A DNA stretch of 64,000 bases from Ctena decussata (GCA_963989385.1 OZ022505.1:57043737-57107736), one strand, 5' to 3'; shown: positions 22,103 to 33,688, numbered from the stretch's first letter. Made by a program: numbers and translations. The notes: generated by a model not told the origin, from the sequence alone.

Positions 22103-22215
22103 CTCCCCTCCAGCTGGAACAAGTTCTGCTGGTATATTATCAGCTCTGGCGGACTTCCCCTTGTACAGTGCTGCTACTGCAATCTCAACTTCCTCACAAA
22201 GGATCAAATAGATTA
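22103..22215 (-). pseudogene. Upstream fragment of the interrupted minus-strand LINE
   Basis: The minus strand reads CEEVEIAVAALYKGK, ADNIPAELVPAGGET, the block that normally precedes the KKGNLQLCQNYRT region found at 17530. Sequence at 17617 resumes with DVLTK, the expected continuation. The CR1-like LINE therefore landed inside this element. Confidence 0.7.
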
Positions 22216-22517
22216 AACAAAACCAATGAAAACAGCATCATTGGGTTAAAGTCTTCATAGAAAAAGTCTGTGGTGATGATAAAACTCGAACCTGAGTCAA
22301 TTCTTACCGGTAATACCCGAGCCAGGTAAAACAGGTAGAGTAAGGGGGTCCTTTTAGGTAAGGGATAGGCCCAATTACTTCGGCTGTTTGGGTCTGGTCG
22401 TTTATACCATCGGCAGTGGGCAAGTCGTTGAATTGCTGGAAGGAAATAAGGCGCTTCTACCTCCATGCCCGGGACTCGATGACCGAGTCTACCAACCCGA
22501 TGGGTCAATAAGAGGTG
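22216..22517. other. No recognisable feature
   Basis: Mixed-composition DNA between the LINE fragment and the left inverted repeat; nothing nameable. Confidence 0.4.
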
Positions 22518-22521
22518 ATAA

Positions 22522-22628
22522 TAGAGAAGTTTCCCCTAAGAGACCTACTACATAAACATAAGACATAAACATAACGAGATACGTAAAGCCAATACTACAG
22601 TAACTGCTCGTAATCGCATGGCTGTTTT
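22522..22628 (+). repeat. Left terminal inverted repeat of the 29-kb region
   Basis: Starts TAGAGAAGTTTCCCC. It matches 51584-51478 reversed without gaps, with three mismatches in 107 (97%). Confidence 0.9.
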
Positions 22629-22649
22629 TTCATGCATGTAAAAATGGCA

Positions 22650-24978
22650 TCTTCTCCGAAACCGCTAGGTCTAGAGCTTTGATATTTGGTATGAAGCATT
22701 GTCTAGTCGTCCTCTACCAATGTTGTTCACCGAAATGGCCCTGGGGCAGGGGTCTTGGGTTCGAAAAAAAAAATAAAAATAAAATAAAAATCTTCTTCTC
22801 CAGAACTGCTTGGTTCAAATGCTTGAACTTTGGTATGTAGCATTGCCTAGTGGTCCTCTACCAACTATGTTCAAATGGTGGCTCCAGGGTCTAAAATGGC
22901 CCTGGGGCAGGGGGTTTTGTGCCAGTTCGAAACTAAAAAATACTTAAAAATCTTCTCCACCAGAACTGCTTGCCTCAAATGCTTGAAAATTGGTATGTAG
23001 CATTGCCTAGTGGTCCTCTACCTAGTTTGTTCAAATGGTGGCCCCAGGGTCCCAAATGGCCCTGGAATGGCTCTGGAACAGGGGGTCTTGGGTTTGAAAC
23101 TTATACATACTTAAAAATCTTCTTCACCAGAACTACTTGGCTCAGTTGCTTGAAATTTGGTATGAAATATTGCCTAGTGGTCCTCTACCAAGTTTGTTCA
23201 AATGGTGGACCCAGGGTCCAAAATGGCCCTGGGGTAGGGGGTCTTGGGTTTGCAACTAAAAATACTTAAAAATCTTCTACTCCAGAACTGCTTAGTTCAG
23301 ATGCTTTAAAGTTGGTATGTACCATTGCCTAGTGGTCCTCTACCAAGTTTGTTCTAATGGTGGCCCCAGGATCCAAAATTACCCCTGGGCCAGGAAGTCT
23401 TGGGTTCTAAACTAAAAAATACTTAAAAATCTTCTTCTCCAGAACTGATTGGTTCAGCTGCTTTAAATTTGGTATGCAACGTTGCCTAGTGGTCCTCTAC
23501 CAAGTTTGTTCAAATGGTGGCCCCAGGGTCCAAAATGGCCTCGGGGCAGGGAGTCCCAGGTTTGAATCATAGAAATATATAAAAAAATATTAAAAATTCT
23601 TCTTCTTCAGAACCGCAAGGCTCAGATGCTTGAAATTAGGTATGTAGCATTGCCTAGTTTACCCCTGGGCCAGGGAGTCTTGGGTTCTAAACTAAAAAAT
23701 GCTTAAAAATCTTCTACTCCAGAACTGATTGATTCAGATGCTTTAAATTTGGTATGTACCATTGCCTAGTGGTCCTCTACCAAGTTTGTTCAAATGGTGG
23801 CCCCAGGGTCCAAAATAGCCTCGGGGCAGGGAGTCCCAGGTTTGAATAATAGAAATACGTAAAAAAATATTAAAAAATATTAAAAATTCTTCTTCTTCAG
23901 AACCGCTAGGCTCAGATGCTTGAAATTATGTATGTAGCATTGCCTCGTGGCTGTTTGTACAAATGGTGGCCCCAGGGTCCAAAATTCCCGCGACAGGGAG
24001 TTCTAGGTTTGGACCATAGAAATATATAGAAAAATATTTTAAAAATCTTCTTCTTCAGAACCACTTGGCTCAGATGCTTGAAATTTGGTATGTAGCTTTG
24101 TCTAGTAGTCTTTTACCAAGTTTGTTCAAATGATGACCCCAGGGTCTAAAATGGCCCCGCCTCAGGGGTTCCTGCGTTTGAACCATAGAACTACATAGAA
24201 AAATATTCAGAAATCTTTTTCAGAACCACTTGGCTCAGATGCTTGAAAATTGGTATGATGCATTGCCTTGTGTTCCTTTATCAAGTTCAAATGATGGCCC
24301 CAGGGTCTAAAATGGCCCTGCGGCAGGGAGTCCTGAGTTTGAGCCAAGGAAATACATAGGAAACTATTAGAAAATCTTCTTCTTCAGAACCACTTGTCTC
24401 GGATGCTTGAAATTTGGTATGATGCATTGCCTGGTAGACTCCTTCAAAGTTTGTGCAGATGGTGGCCCTGGGATCCAGAATGGCCTTGGGACAGGGTGTC
24501 TTGGGTTCGAAATTAAAATGTACTTAAAATCCTTTTTCTCCAGAACCCCTTAGTGCAGATGCATGAATTTTTTATGATGCACTGCTTAGTGGTCCCTTAC
24601 CAAGTGTGTTCAAATGATGGTGCCAGGGTAAAAAATGGCTCAGCCCTAGGGGGCCTGGGTTTTAACCATAGAAATACATAGAAAAATATTCGGAAATTTT
24701 CTTCTTCAGAACCACTTGGCTCAGAGGCTTGAAATTTAGCTTTTAGAATTGCCTAGTGGTCCTTTACCAAGATTATTCTAATAATGGTCCCAGGGTCCAA
24801 AATGGCCCTGCCCCAGGGGGTCCAGGGTTTGAACCATAGCAATACATAGAAAACATTCAAAAATTTTCTTCTTCAGAACCATTTGGAAATGGTTACAAAC
24901 TATCACGTTTGTTCAAATTATGAACCTAGTTTGACCTTCAACCTTTTTGCTCAGGTGAGCGATTCAGGGCCCTTTGGC
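22650..24978 (+). repeat. Array A: degenerate ~155-bp monomers
   Basis: About 15 monomers share TTGGTATGTAGCATTGCC, TAGTGGTCCTCTACCAAG, TTGTTCAAATGGTGGCCCC, AAAATGGCCCTGGGGCAGGG and a CTTCTTCTCCAGAACTGCTT block. The array ends with GCTCAGGTGAGCGATTCAGG and GGCCCTTTGGCCCTCTTG. Short frames through monomers are artefacts of the repetition. The same monomers fill 46318-50960 in inverse orientation. Confidence 0.85.
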
Positions 24979-25058
24979 CCTCTTGTTCGTCTCGGTGTAT
25001 CCTGGCAAATCTGGGACGAGAAGGCTAAACATTGCAACTTTATATGTTTCATATAAGC

Positions 25059-25150
25059 TGCCTACTACATAAACACAATACATTGTACGTAAACATAAGA
25101 AGACACGTAAACCAATACATAATACATATTGTTATATACAGAAACTGCAC
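25059..25150 (+). repeat. Degenerate internal copy of the terminal repeat
   Basis: CCTACTACATAAACA, CGTAAACATAAG and ACGTAAACCAATAC follow one another as in the left terminal repeat (CCTACTACATAAACA, ATAACGAGATACGTAAAGCC), but with indels. It separates arrays A and B. Confidence 0.5.
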
Positions 25151-26152
25151 ATAAACGACTACAAAAACGTAAACACACAAAATACCAAAAAATATTCTAC
25201 TTTTTAGCTCACCAGAGCCGAAGGCACCGGGGGAGCTTATAGGATAGGCAGTTGTCCGTCGTCTTCTTTCGTTGTCGTCTGTCGTCAACACTCTCAAACA
25301 ACATCTCCTCTGAAGACAGTCCCGATTGTGCCCAAATTTTATCTGTAGCATTCTTTGGCTGGACGATTATAAGTCTGTATTTTTTTTTATGAAAATCGGC
25401 TCCTTAGTTTGGTTGCTATGGCAACTTAAATTTCCCATAGATTTATAATGGGGAAAATTGAAAACTGGCACTTTCTGCCAAACCATTGCAGATATATTTT
25501 GATAAAACTTTTATAGAAATGTTCCGTGAGAAATCTTCTGTCAGCTTTATGTTCTTTTGCCCACTGCTCTTTTAACTGGTTGCCATGGAAATGCAAAATC
25601 TGAAGAAAAAAAAACTTAAAAAAATATCTCCTTTGATGCCACTGAGCCAGTTGGGTCCAAATTTCATATGTAGCACCCTTGGGCTTGGGGATTAAAAGTT
25701 TGTGTTTTTATGAAAATCAGATCTTTAATTTGGTTGCTATGGCAACTTGAGTTTCCATTGACTTACAATAGGGAAAATTAAAAAATGGCATTTACTGCTA
25801 AGCCTTTGCAAATATTTTGACAAAACTTTTATAGAAAAGTTTCTTAACTAGTCTTCTTTTTTGTCCTGTGGCTAATTTTTATTTGTTCCAATGAAAAGCA
25901 AAATGCCCAAAAAATGTATGCTTTCAAAATGTCGTCTCAGAAACCCAAAGCTCTGACGCTGAGACTTTACGGATATATTGCACACATAAGTCATTACAGA
26001 TTTTGTGTGTTTTAATGAAAATTAGCTCTAGTTCAGCTGCTATGGCAACTAAGTGTTTCCATAGACTTTTAATGGGCCAAATTGAAATCTGGCATCTACT
26101 GCCAAGGCATTGCTGACATTTACACAAAACTTTTATGGGAAATGTTCATTGA

Positions 26153-26348
26153 ATGGATGGATGGATGGATGACTTGCGATTTTACGTCCTTTTCAACAGT
26201 ATTTCAGTCATATCAGGACGATGGGACGGTGATACTGAAAGGCTGTATGCAATGGAACCCCGTTTTCGGTTGGAACCCGGTGCGGCTCGAACCCGGTCCG
26301 CTAGATCAGTAGGCCAGCGCTTAACTCACTGAGCTACCGGAGCTCCCT
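26153..26348 (-). mobile_element. tRNA-derived SINE with 13-bp target duplication
   Basis: Minus-strand head: GGAGCTCCGGTAGCTCAGTG as A box and CGGGTTCGAGCC as B box. The body and (GGAT)n tail follow the family. AAATGTTCATTGA (26140-26152) and AAATGTTCCTTGA (26349-26361) flank it as a 13-bp target duplication with one mismatch. This gives the exact ends of the family. Confidence 0.88.
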
Positions 26349-26773
26349 AAATGTTCCTTGAGAAGTCCTCTATAAGCCATATGATTTTATGCCCACTGCT
26401 CATTTTTATTTGTTGCCATGGAAACCAAACTGTAAAAATAAAAAAATACCATAACTTTTCTGCTCAGAAACCATATGCTCTATGAGGCAGATAGTTCATA
26501 GACATACTAATCATATTAGCCTTTACAGATTTTATGTTTTCCATTTTAGTGTTATGGAACAAAAACACAATAGGATTCATTGCTAAGCCATTGCAGATAT
26601 TCTAACCTAACATTTTAAGAAATATTACTTGAGTGGTCTTCTATCAGCCCTATTTTTTTTCTGTTCACCGCTTATTTTAACCGGGTTCCATGGCAACCAA
26701 AAGGAAAAAATAGCGAATCATTCTCTTTAAGTTATCCATTTTTGGCCATGTCAATCAAAATAAGGAAAAAGTT

Positions 26774-26998
26774 ATATGAGCCGCGACACGACAAAACCAA
26801 CAAAGTGGATGTGCGCCCAGCGCAGACTAAGATCAGCCTGGGCATTCTTTGCTGTCCGCTTGGAGGTAGTTTAGACCCTCAGTTGCCCTTTAAACGCTTA
26901 ACAAAGAGCCTGGTCAGACTGGGCAGACGCCCAGGCTGATCTGAGTCTGCGCTGGGCGTAAAACCACTTTGTTGGTTTCCTCCTGTCGCGGCACATAT
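26774..26998. mobile_element. Palindromic MITE (ATATGAGCCGCG family), second copy
   Basis: Ends ATATGAGCCGCGACACGAC and, reversed, ATGTGCCGCGACAGGAG. Arms of about 90 bp are homologous to 4494-4737, and TA borders both ends. It is inserted in array B. The loop is different and shorter. Confidence 0.85.
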
Positions 26999-27140
26999 AT
27001 TGTGTCATCAACTCAACAGACTGTCAGACTGAAGCAGTATATTTTGTATTAGCCTGTTCAAATGTGACAGCAACTTTGAGACCATACAAATGCGATAGTA
27101 ATTTTGAGCCAGAAATCTGGTGAGCTTTGTGGCTCGTGGG

Positions 27141-27448
27141 CCTCTTGTTTATGTCCCCGTGACGATAGTCAGAAGACATTATGTTTTACCCTTAATTGTC
27201 TACTCTTCCGATTGTTTGTCCGCCCGTCACGCCTAAGATGTTATATTTTCAACAGTTCCCCCAGTTTTAGCTCACATGGACCGAAAGTGATCTGTTTTCA
27301 TATCAGTGCGTCAGCCAGGTTGAGAATCCAAGATGGCTGCCGTTACTGAACCTACGAAAAATAGCAAAATCAACTTCTTCTCCAGAAACATTTGGTATAT
27401 TTTACTGAAATTTGGCATGGAACATAAGTGGGATCTTGGTTTTCAAAC

Positions 27449-27486
<38 letters not shown>

Positions 27487-29135
27487 TAGTGGAAAAATAA
27501 AAGAAAATACTATGGTGGAATTAGGTCACATTGACCTATTTTCTGTTAACGAGTCTGATAGATGTTATAGACATACTGAAAATGTGCGTATCCCTTTTTG
27601 ATGAGGAACAAATACATATGATAAAAATACAGTTTTTCTAACTTATATATCGACTTAGGTGTTGATCGAACGCCGTGCGGCGGCTATAAAATGTCTCCTC
27701 TGCAGATTGTATATTTTCTGGTCTTTTAGGATGGTAGCCTCCGGCGTCCGGCGTCCGTTGACATTTTCAAAGTACTTCTCCTCTGAAACTACCAGGTCAA
27801 TTTCAATTTAATTTCGTATGCAACCTTCACGCAAAGGGGATATAAAGTTTATATATTTGGTTCAGTCATATGACCAAGATGGCCGCCATGGCCATATATT
27901 GTAAAAAACTTTGAAAATCGTTCTCTACAGAACCACTAGGCTTTGAAACTTAGTATGTAACGATTGGGACCCTAGTTCTACTAAGCTCACATTAATGATG
28001 ACCCTGGGTTGACCCCGACCTATTTCATGTGAAGGTCAAAATTTATCCCTTAGGCTTTTCAATATGAAAACCTGAAAATTTAATTTTTCTGTTGCTATTG
28101 CACTCTGTGATAAGGAAATGCAGTCGACTACAACACCTATGAAGTCAAGAGGTCAAAGTCATTTTGTGACTTTGGTCAAAGGTCACTCGTCCGTCGTCTT
28201 TCAGCGTTTTCAAAGGACTTCTTCTCTGAAACTACTAGGCCGATTTCAATTGATGTCATATTTGGTCCAGGTCACATGGCCAAGATGGCCGACATGCCCT
28301 TATATAGTGAAAAGCTTTAAACATATTCTCAATAACCAATGAGTCGATTGCCTTGAAACTTGGTATGTAGCATTTCGGATTCTAGTACTATAAAGATAAT
28401 ATAAATCATGATCCTGGGCAGACTTTTGACCTATTTTAGAGCAACGTCAAAATTGGTCCCATATGCTTTTGAATGGGAAACACTGAAAAAGTGCATTTTC
28501 TGTTGGTATTAGACTCTAAGATGCAGACAACTTCAATCCCTATGAATTCAAGAGATCAAGGTCTTTTAATGGCATATAAATTCTGTGTGGGATGTGAGAA
28601 AGAAAGACCAGGCATATATGTTCAGAAACTTTAATCGATCTCCTTCTCCAGAACCAATGGGCGGATTGCTTTGAAACTTGGTATATAGTATTTGGGAATC
28701 TAGTACTACAATGATTATATAAATGCTGGCCCTGGGGTGACCTTGCCCTTAAGAAAGTTTATATATTTGGCTCAGGTCACATGACCAAGATGGCCGCCAT
28801 GCCCATACATTGTACAAAAGACTTTAAAAATCGTTCTCTCCAGAACCACTGAGCCAATCACATTGAAACATGATACGTAGCATTTGGGACTGTAATTCAA
28901 GACTGACATGATGATGACCCTGGGATGATCATGACCTCTTACGACAAGGTCAAATTCGGCCCCTTAGGCTTTTGAATAGGTAAAGCCGTTTTTTTCTGCT
29001 GCTACTCTGCACTTTGCGATATGGAAATGCAGATTTCAATTCGTATGAATTCAAGAGGTCAAGGTCATTAAGTTCGTATCACATGACAGTCTCAGGGTTC
29101 GAGGGAGCGATCAGAACCTAATGTTCCTCTTGTTT
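27141..29135 (+). repeat. Array C: long degenerate monomers
   Basis: Monomers of roughly 450 bp recur, each with CTCTGAAACTACTAGGCC-like, GGTCACATGACCAAGATGG, CCGCCATGCCCATA and GAAACTTGGTATGTAGCA words and a GTCAAGGTCA block. It closes with TCCTCTTGTTTTG. A 30-base poly(A) run sits at 27453-27482. The reversed counterpart is 43541-44960. Confidence 0.7.
27453..27482 (+). repeat. 30-base poly(A) run
   Basis: Uninterrupted homopolymer inside array C. Either a retro-insertion tail or slippage; no retroelement head was found beside it. Confidence 0.9.
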
Positions 29136-29429
29136 TGAAATATAATTAGGTCTAAAGTTGTAGATCTCTTGGTTAACGTCTGGGCTGGTTTCGTATAATG
29201 TCTAAAACCACCGCCGTATTACAAAAGGTGACAACTTGTGTCATTTCCTGTCTTCTTCCTGGGACAATGAAGCCCTTTCCGAAAAGGGTCGGCTTCTAAA
29301 CGAAAGAATTTGCTCCCAGAGACGTAACTATTAGTACACAGGGATCCTTTTTGGTATACTGTCATTCTCGAGCCATATCTGAATAAGCAATATACGAAAT
29401 TTGCCAACTTTAAGACAAAGGATTTTCAA

Positions 29430-29905
29430 AGGGTTTTCATTTAACAAAACAACAACAAGAAAATGACATTTATTTGTCTTATACAACATCTATAAAAACC
29501 GTATCATAAACATTTACAAATTAGTACAACCACGACGAAATGTGCCCTAACGCATGTGCGAACAGGGACGATGTTCAGTCTAAGGATCTTTTCAGTTTGT
29601 TCTTAGTTTAAACATATTATTTCATGAACATAACAAAGTACAACATTTCATAATTACAGGTTTGTTCTTGAGTCTTCCTCGCAACAACAGTGTATAGATA
29701 ATGGGGAACATATACTGGGGAATCTACATAGACAAAAAGTACAGTTCCTGATCAGTTTGCGAGATACGCACACTGACCATTGTCTTGACAATTTGAACAT
29801 GCCGCAACTATATATTTTCTCGTAGCATAACCCGCTCCTCATAAAAACATGTTGCGGTTCCTCATTGAGGCCATCTATGTCAAATGGTGCTTAATAGGTC
29901 TGGAC
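29430..29905. repeat. Block D, inverted partner of 41745-42098
   Basis: Shares in inverse orientation TTTTCAAAGGGTTTTCATTT, CCACGACGAAATGTGC, TAACGCATGTGCGAACAGGG, GCAACAACAGTGTATAGATA and GTCAAATGGTGCTTA with block D'. Identity looks like about two thirds overall. No frame is shared, so it is non-coding or 3'-UTR-like. Confidence 0.65.
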
Positions 29906-30220
29906 TTATTCTCCTTATTTTTTAACCATTTTAACCACTCATTAGATTCGTCCTGGTAAAGGGTTGATGAGGGGCTACTGTCAGAGAGTGGCTTCCCCCC
30001 CCTTCCCCAGTAGTTTTCCCCACGGAAAGATGATTATGATTTTTTCATAGTTGATAGTAGAATTTCCCACCGGAAAAATAGCTATATATAGTAGAATTCC
30101 CCCCACCCCCAACCCCCGGCGCAAATATCACTGTATAGCCCATTTTTCCCGGGAAAAATCTACTATACGTGTTTTTGCATAGCCGTTTTCCCCTCTAAAG
30201 TGGATTTTACCCCTGGTAAT

Positions 30221-30493
30221 ATCCAGGCCGCGTAACGCAATCGGTTGCGCATCTGACTCAAGAGCCAGAGGTCCAGGGTTTGATACCCGGTCCGGTCACA
30301 TACTTTCATTTCTCCTTCCGCTGAAGAAAGGTAGTTGTCAGTTAGTGGCGAAAAGTAGGTGCACTGAGTACTGGTTAACCGCTTAGGAGGTCTAAGCCTG
30401 CCCAAAAAAGCGTAGTTAGGGTAACTGACCGTCCCTACATGACCATAGCTGTTTACCATGGACGTAAAACAATAAAATAACAACAACAATCCA
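30221..30493 (+). mobile_element. Second type of tRNA-derived SINE with target duplication
   Basis: Head GCGTAACGCAATCGG, GACTCAAGAGCC and GGTTTGATACCC imitate the D arm, anticodon arm and T arm. The body contains AGTACTGGTTAACC and GGTCTAAGCC; the tail is AATAAAATAACAACAACAA. TGGTAAT flanks both sides (30214-30220, 30494-30500). It is a different family from the GATGGATGACTTGC SINE. Confidence 0.75.
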
Positions 30494-30501
30494 TGGTAAT
30501 A

Positions 30502-31040
30502 AGAGTTAAGGAAAACACGCTACATGGCGGAATTTGCCCCCTCGCCAATCATAACAGTGAGGTTCATAAATGAAACTGAAATGCGAGTAGCCGTCTGAAT
30601 AAAATCGCCGGATAACAGATGCTACAACCGCATGCAAGAGTCCATTGATCAGTCTGTCTTATTTTTGTTCTGGTGAAACAGGAAGGCATTTTGGTTTTTC
30701 ATGCCAGGCCAAAAAAAAAAAAAATAAATAAATAAAAAAAATAAAAGGCTAGGAGTATGCGTGGTTGTGCACATAAATTTGTACAATTTTCTATTTGTAC
30801 AAGAGTGCAACTGTGCGTGCGCACATGCAGGAGCCTTTGGCTCGACTCCCATCGGGGCACATGTCCGATTATTATTTTCAGTATAATAAACCCCCTGCTG
30901 AATCAAATAGGATTGAAAAAAAAAAAAAAAAAAAAAAAAAAACATTTATCTTCCTGTATGCGTATATATGTGTATGAATACCTGCGATGGGAATAAGTCA
31001 CAACCTCTTCTTTCCTTAAATTAGTATTACTGATTATTAT
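30502..31040. other. Low-complexity and unassigned DNA
   Basis: Contains A-rich tracts (30710-30745) and a poly(A) run near 30916-30941. Apparent frames encode poly-Lys or poly-Phe and are artefacts. Confidence 0.5.
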
Positions 31041-31043
31041 ATA

Positions 31044-32427
31044 CTGAACAAAAAAAGAAACTTTACACTTAATTTATTCAAGGATATCTGCCAAAGTACA
31101 TATCGTAAGAAAATAATTTTTATCTCTCATTAAGCTGCATTAAATTTCCGTTTAAAATAAGTAGACGCGTCTTTCGACCACCACAAAAATAAGTAGACGC
31201 GTCTTTCGACCACCACAAATACCACCCCAGTCCATCAGTGAACCACCACCAAACCGATCTCTTTCGCGAACACAACAATCTGTATACCTTTCACACTGCC
31301 TCCGATACACACGTATACGACCATCAGCCTGTGATAAACTGAACCCAGATTCGTAGGTAAAGAGTACATTATTCCAATCCACATGACGCCATCTCAGATG
31401 TTGACGACAATAAAGCCTTGCGATTCGATGACGTCGCAGAAGTATGGGTCCTTTATACACGGGTGGTAATCAGTGGAACTAGCTCCAAAATGAGTCAATG
31501 GAATTTCGTTCCCTCGTCACATCCGGGAACCCGCGAGCTAGTGCTGTCGACAGAAAATCAGTAAACAGAGGTAGGTCTTGAAGAATTTTATCAGTTTTTA
31601 TTTCTTTATTAGCGATCCCAGGAAACAAGTGCCGATGCTATTGTGTGTAGATATGATTCAACTTTATTCCCCGTCGGAGTTCGCCGCAGAAATGTGCAGG
31701 GCTTGAACTAACTGGTGGCAAATGTTTGAAACACCGAACTAAAAATCCACCAATTTCTGTCAATATGGAGATTTGGGTACACGATTTTTTCATTTTCCGT
31801 CCAAACTATAGCGTTCAGACCCTCTAAAGCACCATCCCTGGTAAATTCAAGCATGAAAAGTAACAAATAAGCAAAAAAGTGTGGGTGGAGATTACGTACC
31901 TGGACAATATTGACAAAATTTCTGCCTGAGCTAGAGCGCTCGACATGGACATTAAATCCAACATCTTTTGAAATGTAGTGATAGAGTATGATGTGTACAT
32001 TCATTTTGATGTATTCATTTATGATCTTCTTTTATTTAATGGACTGATACCAGTCTACCAAACAGCCTTGCAACGCGTGTAACGCTGGTTCCGGCGGCCA
32101 TCATGCCAATAGCTTTATCACACTCATTTTGACGTAAGCACGGCATTTCAACGATCTACGTGATTGACTTTTTCTTTAATTTTCGATATGCAGACTAAAT
32201 TGACTACAGAATGGCGTGTGTACATGTAGGGAATACCTCATATATACTTACTAGCTGACAAAAACAAGCATGTTTCATGATTTATCGGTGCTAAACATAT
32301 TCGATAATCTGTCGTACGGTTATCTTGTAAGACGTATGACAATTAAAAGCAATTTAAAGTACGATAAGATACCCTTAATTTGTGGGGTAAAACATTGCGT
32401 TAAAAAGTAAAGTTTCTTTTTGTTCAG
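31044..32427 (-). mobile_element. Tc1-like transposon, inactive
   Basis: Ends read CTGAACAAAAAAAGAAAC (left) and CTGAACAAAAAGAAACTTTAC (right, reversed), each bordered by TA (31042-31043, 32428-32429), as Tc1/mariner elements are. Total 1384 bp. A transposase fragment lies on the minus strand at 31152-31460. The rest of the coding region upstream of it is degraded. Confidence 0.8.
31152..31460 (-). pseudogene. Tc1-like transposase fragment
   Basis: 102 codons. YKGPILLRRHRIARL, WRHVDWNNVLFTYESGF, DGRIRVYRRQCERY and RDRFGGGSLMDWGGI are the central blocks of Tc1 transposases. The second catalytic aspartate of the normal TDESRF block is tyrosine here (TYESGF) and the arginine is glycine, so it cannot be catalytic. 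A 33-bp direct duplication at 31156-31221 lies at its 3' end. Confidence 0.8.
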
Positions 32428-32597
32428 TATAATTAACATGGTTGCTAATTTTGCGTATTAGGTACAAATCGCATAAATCGTATTTATCACCTCCCTTGAA
32501 GAAGATAACTTCTAATCTGATTCCGTAAAATATCTCTGTTCCATGGCGTTCCGTTTCGTTCCGTTCCATAAAATACAAATAGCCGTACCGAGTTCTC

Positions 32598-32735
32598 TAA
32601 CAGCCCATTTTCCGGTGGGGGGAGAGGACTACAGGGGGTGGGGGGGGGGGGGGGAGTGGCTCTATGAGGTCCGGACAATCCACTATATAGTCGTCCTTCC
32701 CATAGCAATTTTGCCGGGGGGAAAGGGGGGAAACT
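32598..32735 (+). repeat. G-rich, quadruplex-prone tract
   Basis: Five separate G runs, including 15 consecutive Gs (32640-32654), GGGGGG near 32617 and GGGGGG twice near 32715-32730. This could form G-quadruplex DNA. No gene is attached to it. Confidence 0.6.
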
Positions 32736-32935
32736 ATTCTCTGACAGCTACAACACAACACTATATGTGTGCCTTTATTAGGACAACCATGATCACATGA
32801 TTTGGAAATCACAAAATGGAAGTTTTATGTTAACTGGCCGCACTAGAAAATAACTTTGTATTGTTGAGGGGCTATCTGACCAAAACGACATCTGCTCTGT
32901 TCTGTCCCACTCTGCTTGATGATTCCGGCATTTTT

Positions 32936-33023
32936 AAGGGCGCATGTAAAAATATCGGTAAAAGGACTGGCAGTTTGTTGCCAGTTATTTTACCGTAAAA
33001 TCTACGGATTTTTTGTACAGTGT
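32936..33023. mobile_element. Single arm of a CCGTAGATTTTACGG MITE
   Basis: Reads GGACTGGCAGTTTGTTGCC, TTACCGTAAAATCTACGG, then ATTTTTTGTACAGTGTA. It matches the right arm of the element at 33376-33688; the left arm is missing. Confidence 0.6.
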
Positions 33024-33027
33024 AGAT

Positions 33028-33222
33028 AGATGGATTCTTGCGACTAAACGTTCTTTTCAGAAGTATTTCACTCATATCAGGATGATGGGAGGGTAATAAC
33101 GAAAGGCTGTGTGCAATGGAATTCTGTTTACTCTATCAGGACTTCTGCCTCGAGCAGTAATCGAACCCGGGACCGTTAGATTAGAAGGCCAGCCATTATT
33201 TCGATGAGATTTCGGGGGTCTA
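33028..33222 (-). mobile_element. tRNA-derived SINE, diverged
   Basis: Same family as 26153-26348. CAGAAGTATTTCACTCATAT and TCAGGATGATGGGAGGGTAA correspond to its body, and the minus-strand B box reads CGGGTTCGATTAC. The A box is damaged. Confidence 0.7.
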
Positions 33223-33375
33223 AAAGACATGGTATATGTATAGCCGCAGCTATTGGCAAACTACAGAGGTGGTCAGACATTATTTAACAGCTAGCAGCTT
33301 GGGTAAGAGTGTATGTAGATAGAGAGGGGTGGGGCGGGGGCAGTTTGAAGAGGGTTTAAGGATGTCAGAGCATCT

Positions 33376-33688
33376 ACATTGTAAAACAATTTCCGTAGAT
33401 TTTACGGTAGAATACCTGGCAACCAGCGGCCAGATACGGACGTCCGTAAACTTTGGCAGGAGTCATCACGCAGAGAAGGGTAGAATAAGACAGGCATTGT
33501 TTTAGACATACATGTATAGCCCTTCAACACCATAAAGGTATTTTCGAGTGCAGTCAGACAAGATAATTCTACCACATCGTGATTTCAAGAAGTGTTCTAC
33601 AGGCAGACGCCCGTAATAGTAAAGGGATATGGACTGGCAGCTGGTTGCCAGGTAGTCTACCGTAAAATCTACGGATTTATTTTTTAAA
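33376..33688. mobile_element. MITE with TTCCGTAGATTTTACGG ends
   Basis: The left arm has CCGTAGATTTTACGGTAGA then TACCTGGCAACCAG. The right arm, reversed, gives CCGTAGATTTTACGGTAGAC then TACCTGGCAACCAG. About 310 bp, no coding capacity. Confidence 0.75.

Larger units (their letters stand above)
25205..27140 (+). repeat. Array B: degenerate monomers between GCTCACCAGAGC and GGGCCTCTTGTT
   Basis: Opens with TTTTTAGCTCACCAGAGCCG and a GTCGTC-rich leader, then repeats ATGAAAATCGGCTCCTTAG, TTGGTTGCTATGGCAACTT, CATTGCAGATATTTTGA and ACAAAACTTTTATAGAAA about every 290-400 bp. It closes with GGGCCTCTTGTTTATG. A SINE (26153-26348) and a MITE (26774-26998) are inserted. Confidence 0.75.

Noticed and set aside
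30221..30493. Functional tRNA gene
   Set aside because: A long non-tRNA body, an A-rich tail and flanking target duplications identify it as a SINE.
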